Of a DNA stretch of 64,000 nucleotides, positions 60,267 through 64,000 are shown piece by piece. A program made the position numbers and the translations under genes. Position 1 is the stretch's first letter. The number at the start of each line of letters is the position of its first letter. Origin of the DNA: Yeosuana sp043876835 (lineage in GTDB: Bacteria; Bacteroidota; Bacteroidia; Flavobacteriales; Flavobacteriaceae). The notes beneath the pieces were generated by a model. It ran no database searches, was not told the origin of the DNA, and saw only the letters and a list, made by a program, of their open reading frames with translations. The stretch is from the NCBI RefSeq assembly GCF_043876835.1, contig NZ_JBAWJZ010000002.1, positions 310,001-374,000 of the forward strand, given 5' to 3'.

Positions 60267-60289
60267 CCCCAGTTATACTGGGGGTTTTT
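60264..60289 (+). terminator. Terminator at the island's right end
   Basis: Stem CCCCAGT / ACTGGGG, loop TAT, five T. It is a diverged version of the tRNA-Arg terminator and now ends the RIC transcript. Confidence 0.8.
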
Positions 60290-60296
60290 GTTTAAA

Positions 60297-62927
60297 CTAT
60301 TTAGATTTTTCTTCTAATTCCATAATTAAATTGGCTATTAAAGCTGTCCACCCTGTTTGATGTGAAGCACCAAGACCTTTTCCATTGTCGCCATCAAAAA
60401 ATTCATAAAACAAATGTTGATTTTTAAAGTGCTCATCTTTTGAATACACCTTATTTGGATCGTCTGAATGATATTGAAATTTACCTTCTTTATTTCTTTC
60501 AAAAAGCTTGATCAATCTTTTTGAAAGTTCGTTGGCAATTTCTTGTAAATTATATTTTTTTCCAGAACCAGTAGGGAATTCATAAACATATTCTGGCCCA
60601 TAATACTTGTAATACTTACGTAATGATTGAATTATCATGTAGTTTAAGGGAATCCAAATTGGGCCTCTCCAGTTAGAATTGCCTCCAAACATATTGGAAC
60701 GGCTTTCACCAGGTTCGTATTGTATTTGATGATGTCCGTAGTGTTGAAACACAAAAGGATGTTTTTTGTGGTATTTTGAAAGTGAACGAATTCCATAATC
60801 TGATAAAAATTCATTTTCATCTAACAAGCGTTTTAATAAGTGCTCTAACCTAAAAGCGCGCATGATTGAAAATAAATAATCTCCATCTTCATTTGTTTTA
60901 TCTAAATTTGAAATTAAAGATGCTAGGTCTGGTCGTGTTCTTATAATTTCATTCGCTCTAATTCTAAATTCTTTTAATTCTTCAAATAAATCCTTGTTAA
61001 TAATCTCAACCGCAAACATGGGAATGACACCTACTAAAGATCTGACTCTTAATCTCTCAGCAGCACCATTATTCATTTCTACTACATCATAATAAAAATT
61101 GTCTTCATCATCCCAAAGCGAAATGTCTTTTTTACCAATATGGTGCATTGCCCAGGCAATATTTAAAAAATGCCTAAAAAACTTGGCAGCAGACTCTTCA
61201 TAAGTTTTATTGGTTTTTGCAAGTTCTAAAGACATACGTAACATGTTTAATGTAAACATTGCCATCCAGCTAGTAGCATCAGCTTGCTGCATCCTTGTAA
61301 TACCTTGAGGCATGTGATTGCGATCAAATACACCTATGTTATCCAAACCTAAAAATCCACCTTCAAAAAGATCTGTTCCACTTTTGTCTTTTTGGTTTAC
61401 CCACCATGTAAAATTGATTAGGAGTTTTTGAAATGCTTTTTCTAAAAAATCAGTATCTCCTTTTCCTTTCAGTTTTTTATCCTTTTCATAAACTGTCCAA
61501 ACTGCCCAAGAATGTACAGGTGGATTAACATCACTAAAGTTCCATTCATATGCTGGGATTTGTCCATTAGGATGCATATAGCTTTCTTGTAATACTAACA
61601 ACAGTTGTTCCTTGGCAAAAAACGGGTCTATTTCCACAAACGAGGCCATATGAAATGCAAGATCCCAAGCGGCATACCATGGATATTCCCATTTATCTGG
61701 CATTGATATAACATGTCTGTTGGTAAGGTGTTGCCAACTAAAATTTCTTGGGTTTGACCGATTTGGTGTTGCTTCCCCTGGACCTCCAAAAAGCCACTTA
61801 AAAACATCATTATAGTAAAATTGTTTTGTCCATAATAATCCTGAAAATGCACTTTTAGCAATTGCCTGGTGTTCTTTAGGTATATCGCTCTTTATTTTTT
61901 CGCTATAAAACTCTTCGCATTCATTTATTCTTTTTTCAAATACAGCATCAAAATCTGTCCAAGGGTTTTGTAATTTATTTTTACTTAAACGAACCTTTAT
62001 AACCTTTTCTTGACCACCTTTAAGTTTAAATTTATGCCAAACAGCCAGCTTTGAACCATTTTTTTCTGGATTCACAGTTGGTTTTCCATCAACAACATGA
62101 TCATTTATGCCATCTTTAACATAATCTGTTTCGTTTGAGAAATTATAAATGTGTTTGTTGTTAGTTTCGTTTTCACAAAATAGCTGTTTTCCATTTTCAT
62201 GATAAAAATAGTATCTACCGTTTCTAATACTTCTAGATTGTACACAATCATCTGCTATAGATTTCATGTTTGGGCGTGAAAAACGCTTGTTATGTTTCCA
62301 GAAATTTCTAAACCAAAGATGTGGAAGCACATGTATTTCAGCCTTTTTTTTACTTCTGTTTACCACAGTGATTTTCATAAGAATATCATCAAAATCAGCT
62401 TTTGCATATTCTATAAAACAATCAAAATACCTATTTTTTTTAAAGCAGTTTGTATCTAAAAGCTCATATTCTTCCTGCTCTCGGTTTCGGTTGTTATTGT
62501 TTGTAACCAAATCGGCATAAGGAAATTGTTTTTGTGGATATTTATAGAGGTATTTACAATAGGAATGTGTTGGTGAAGATACTTGATGAAAATAGAGTTC
62601 TTTAACATCTTCACCATGATTGCCTTGATTATTGGTAAGACCAAACAGGCGTTCTTTTATAATAGCGTCTTTGCCGTTCCAAAATGCTGGAGCTAGACAT
62701 AATATTTCTCTTGAATCGCAAAAGCCTCCTATGCCTTCTTCTCCCCATCTATACGCATTGCTTCGAGCCCTTTCATGATTTACAAACTCCCAAGCATTTC
62801 CATGTTCGCTATAATCTTCTCTGACTGTTCCCCATTGTCTTTCTGCTAAATAAGGCCCCCATTTTTTCCAATTTTTGTAACTGTCAGAAATGGCTAATCT
62901 TTCTGCTTCAGAACCTTTGTTAATCAT
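60297..62927 (-). CDS. GH63/MGH1-like glycoside hydrolase
   Basis: 876 residues without signal peptide. The build is that of MGH1-like (GH63-related) glucosidases: N-terminal beta domain (KWGPYLAERQWGTVREDYSE), then an (alpha/alpha)6 barrel with WQHLTNRHVISMPDKWEYPW, YAAWDLAFHMASF, AYEWNFSDVNPPVHSWAVW and FGGNSNWRGPIWIPLNY, where catalytic acids usually sit, and a C-terminal ASHQTGWTALIA. It likely cleaves a cytosolic glucoside. The gene points towards the island. Confidence 0.85.
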   Translation of the reverse strand: MINKGSEAERLAISDSYKNWKKWGPYLAERQWGTVREDYSEHGNAWEFVNHERARSNAYRWGEEGIGGFCDSREILCLAPAFWNGKDAIIKERLFGLTNNQGNHGEDVKELYFHQVSSPTHSYCKYLYKYPQKQFPYADLVTNNNNRNREQEEYELLDTNCFKKNRYFDCFIEYAKADFDDILMKITVVNRSKKKAEIHVLPHLWFRNFWKHNKRFSRPNMKSIADDCVQSRSIRNGRYYFYHENGKQLFCENETNNKHIYNFSNETDYVKDGINDHVVDGKPTVNPEKNGSKLAVWHKFKLKGGQEKVIKVRLSKNKLQNPWTDFDAVFEKRINECEEFYSEKIKSDIPKEHQAIAKSAFSGLLWTKQFYYNDVFKWLFGGPGEATPNRSNPRNFSWQHLTNRHVISMPDKWEYPWYAAWDLAFHMASFVEIDPFFAKEQLLLVLQESYMHPNGQIPAYEWNFSDVNPPVHSWAVWTVYEKDKKLKGKGDTDFLEKAFQKLLINFTWWVNQKDKSGTDLFEGGFLGLDNIGVFDRNHMPQGITRMQQADATSWMAMFTLNMLRMSLELAKTNKTYEESAAKFFRHFLNIAWAMHHIGKKDISLWDDEDNFYYDVVEMNNGAAERLRVRSLVGVIPMFAVEIINKDLFEELKEFRIRANEIIRTRPDLASLISNLDKTNEDGDYLFSIMRAFRLEHLLKRLLDENEFLSDYGIRSLSKYHKKHPFVFQHYGHHQIQYEPGESRSNMFGGNSNWRGPIWIPLNYMIIQSLRKYYKYYGPEYVYEFPTGSGKKYNLQEIANELSKRLIKLFERNKEGKFQYHSDDPNKVYSKDEHFKNQHLFYEFFDGDNGKGLGASHQTGWTALIANLIMELEEKSK

Positions 62928-63144
62928 ATGTAAATGTTATATAGTTGGATGTTTTTTAATTGGGTTTGAAGTAAAAATAAGTTTTTTTTTCGCAAATGGT
63001 TATTCAAGCAATTAGTATTGCTTAATTAACTTTTTTTTACAAGAATTCTTTTATTATCTCTTAAAAAAAGGGTCATTATTTGATGAAGTCTTATTAAGCT
63101 CAAATGAAAAAAGATAAAAAAACTAACTGTAGTTTTAATTTGTG

Positions 63145-64000
63145 TCAGTTTAAAATATTGTCTATTAATTTTAATTCTTCTGATGTAAAATTGAGATTGT
63201 CTTGAATGGCTACTGCTTCTTCAATTTGAGAGACTTTACTTGCGCCAATTATTACTGATGTAACTCGTTTGTCTCTTAAAACCCAGGCTAAAGCCATTTG
63301 AGACATTTTTTGACCACGTTTTAAAGCAATGTCATTCAGTTTTTTAACTTTTTCAATTTTATCTGGTGTTAAATCAGAATTTTTTAAAAAGCCATGAGAC
63401 TTTGCAACTCTGGAGTCTTTAGGAATATCATTCAAATACTTATCAGTAAGTAAACCTTGAAAAAGAGGGCTGAAAACCACAGAACCAACGCGATTTTTTT
63501 CTAAAGTATCAAGAAGCCCTTCTTCAACAGACCTGTAAAACATACTATATTTTGGTTGATGAACTAAACAAGGCGTTCCTAAGGATTTTAGAATATCAAA
63601 AGCAATTTGTGACTGCTCTGGACTATAGTTGGAAATTCCAGCATAAAGTGCTTTTCCAGAACGTACAATTTGATCTAAAGCCATCATGGTTTCTTCTATG
63701 GGAGTGTTTGGGTCTGGGCGGTGACTATAAAAAACATCAACATACTCAAGCTTCATGCGTTTTAAACTTTGATTGCAACTTGCTATTAAATTTTTTCTGG
63801 AACCCCATTCTCCATAAGGGCCAGGCCACATTAAATAACCTGCTTTTGAAGAGATAATCATCTCATCTCTATATGATTTTAAATCATTCTTTAAAATAGA
63901 GCCAAAAGTAATTTCAGCCGAACCAGGTGGCGGCCCATAGTTATTAGCTAAATCAAAATGAGTAATACCTAAATCAAAAGCTCTTAGAACCATAGTCCTG
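63145..64000 (-). CDS. Aldo/keto reductase, YghZ-like (5' end outside the window)
   Basis: 285 residues visible; the frame is open to the window edge, so the N-terminal 40-50 residues and the start are missing. AKR hallmarks are FDLANNYGPPPGSAE (catalytic Asp/Tyr), the lysine in IISSKAGYLMWPGPYGEWGS, YVDVFYSHRPDPNTP and the NADPH-binding SVIIGASKVSQIEEAV. It resembles E. coli YghZ, which reduces small aldehydes such as methylglyoxal and glyceraldehyde phosphate. The 217 bases before the next gene hold nothing recognised. Confidence 0.9.
   Translation of the reverse strand, partial: RTMVLRAFDLGITHFDLANNYGPPPGSAEITFGSILKNDLKSYRDEMIISSKAGYLMWPGPYGEWGSRKNLIASCNQSLKRMKLEYVDVFYSHRPDPNTPIEETMMALDQIVRSGKALYAGISNYSPEQSQIAFDILKSLGTPCLVHQPKYSMFYRSVEEGLLDTLEKNRVGSVVFSPLFQGLLTDKYLNDIPKDSRVAKSHGFLKNSDLTPDKIEKVKKLNDIALKRGQKMSQMALAWVLRDKRVTSVIIGASKVSQIEEAVAIQDNLNFTSEELKLIDNILN

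Overview
The window is AT-rich chromosomal DNA from a member of the Flavobacteriaceae (Bacteroidota). The evidence is: TAnnTTTG promoter elements with upstream TTG instead of sigma70 boxes and no Shine-Dalgarno sequences; a secreted protein with a type IX secretion (T9SS) sorting tail; an FadL/OmpP1-type porin; and many families typical of the phylum (DUF3667, DUF3810, DUF4293, DUF6503, BT_3928-like). No species is claimed.

Layout. 1-13.3 kb: purB (cut by the window edge), a DUF1028 hydrolase, a haem-binding protein, a glycosyltransferase, a serine hydrolase, an ABC-F ATPase, a sirtuin and a DEAD-box helicase with a structured leader. 13.3-15.8 kb: dispersed palindromic repeats on both sides of an M48/Ste24-like protease, then a SpoU methyltransferase. 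15.9-22 kb: a T9SS protein, lipoproteins, a DUF3810 protease-like protein and pepD. 22-24.9 kb: a small accessory block (glycosidase-like lipoprotein, metallo-beta-lactamase-fold hydrolase, Crp/Fnr regulator) bordered by related short repeats. 24.9-46 kb: mostly housekeeping genes (yidD, cysS, folE, proS, tRNA-Glu, rpsT, rho, truA, an ABC exporter, cdaA, folP, tpiA, prmA, clpS). 46-50.2 kb: a minus-strand sulfur block (DUF2892, persulfide-dioxygenase-like hydrolase with two rhodanese domains, TauE/SafE transporter, split YeeE/YedE pair, cysteine-bearing Crp/Fnr regulator). 50.3-60.3 kb: tRNA-Arg followed by a nitrous oxide reductase (nos) locus. 60.3-64 kb: a GH63/MGH1-like glycosidase and an aldo/keto reductase cut by the window end.

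The main result is the nos locus. A clade II (Sec/lipoprotein) nosZ lies with a cytochrome c lipoprotein, a fasciclin lipoprotein, a membrane protein in the nosB position, nosL, a second NosL domain fused to an outer-membrane beta-barrel, nosDFY, a three-cysteine Rrf2 regulator and an Fe-S repair (RIC/ScdA) protein. A 24-bp direct repeat brackets the segment. The left copy is the 3' end of tRNA-Arg and its flank; the right copy follows the RIC gene, and each copy is followed by a similar terminator. This is the footprint expected of a tRNA-targeted genomic island, but no integrase is visible.

The nos promoter and the promoter of the sulfur hydrolase each carry a Crp/Fnr-type palindrome of identical geometry (5-6-5) about 36 nt upstream of the end of the TAnnTTTG element, near -41. 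This suggests one regulator, perhaps the neighbouring Crp/Fnr protein, for both N2O respiration and sulfide handling. Sulfide is a known poison of copper enzymes, so the pairing makes biological sense, but it remains an inference.
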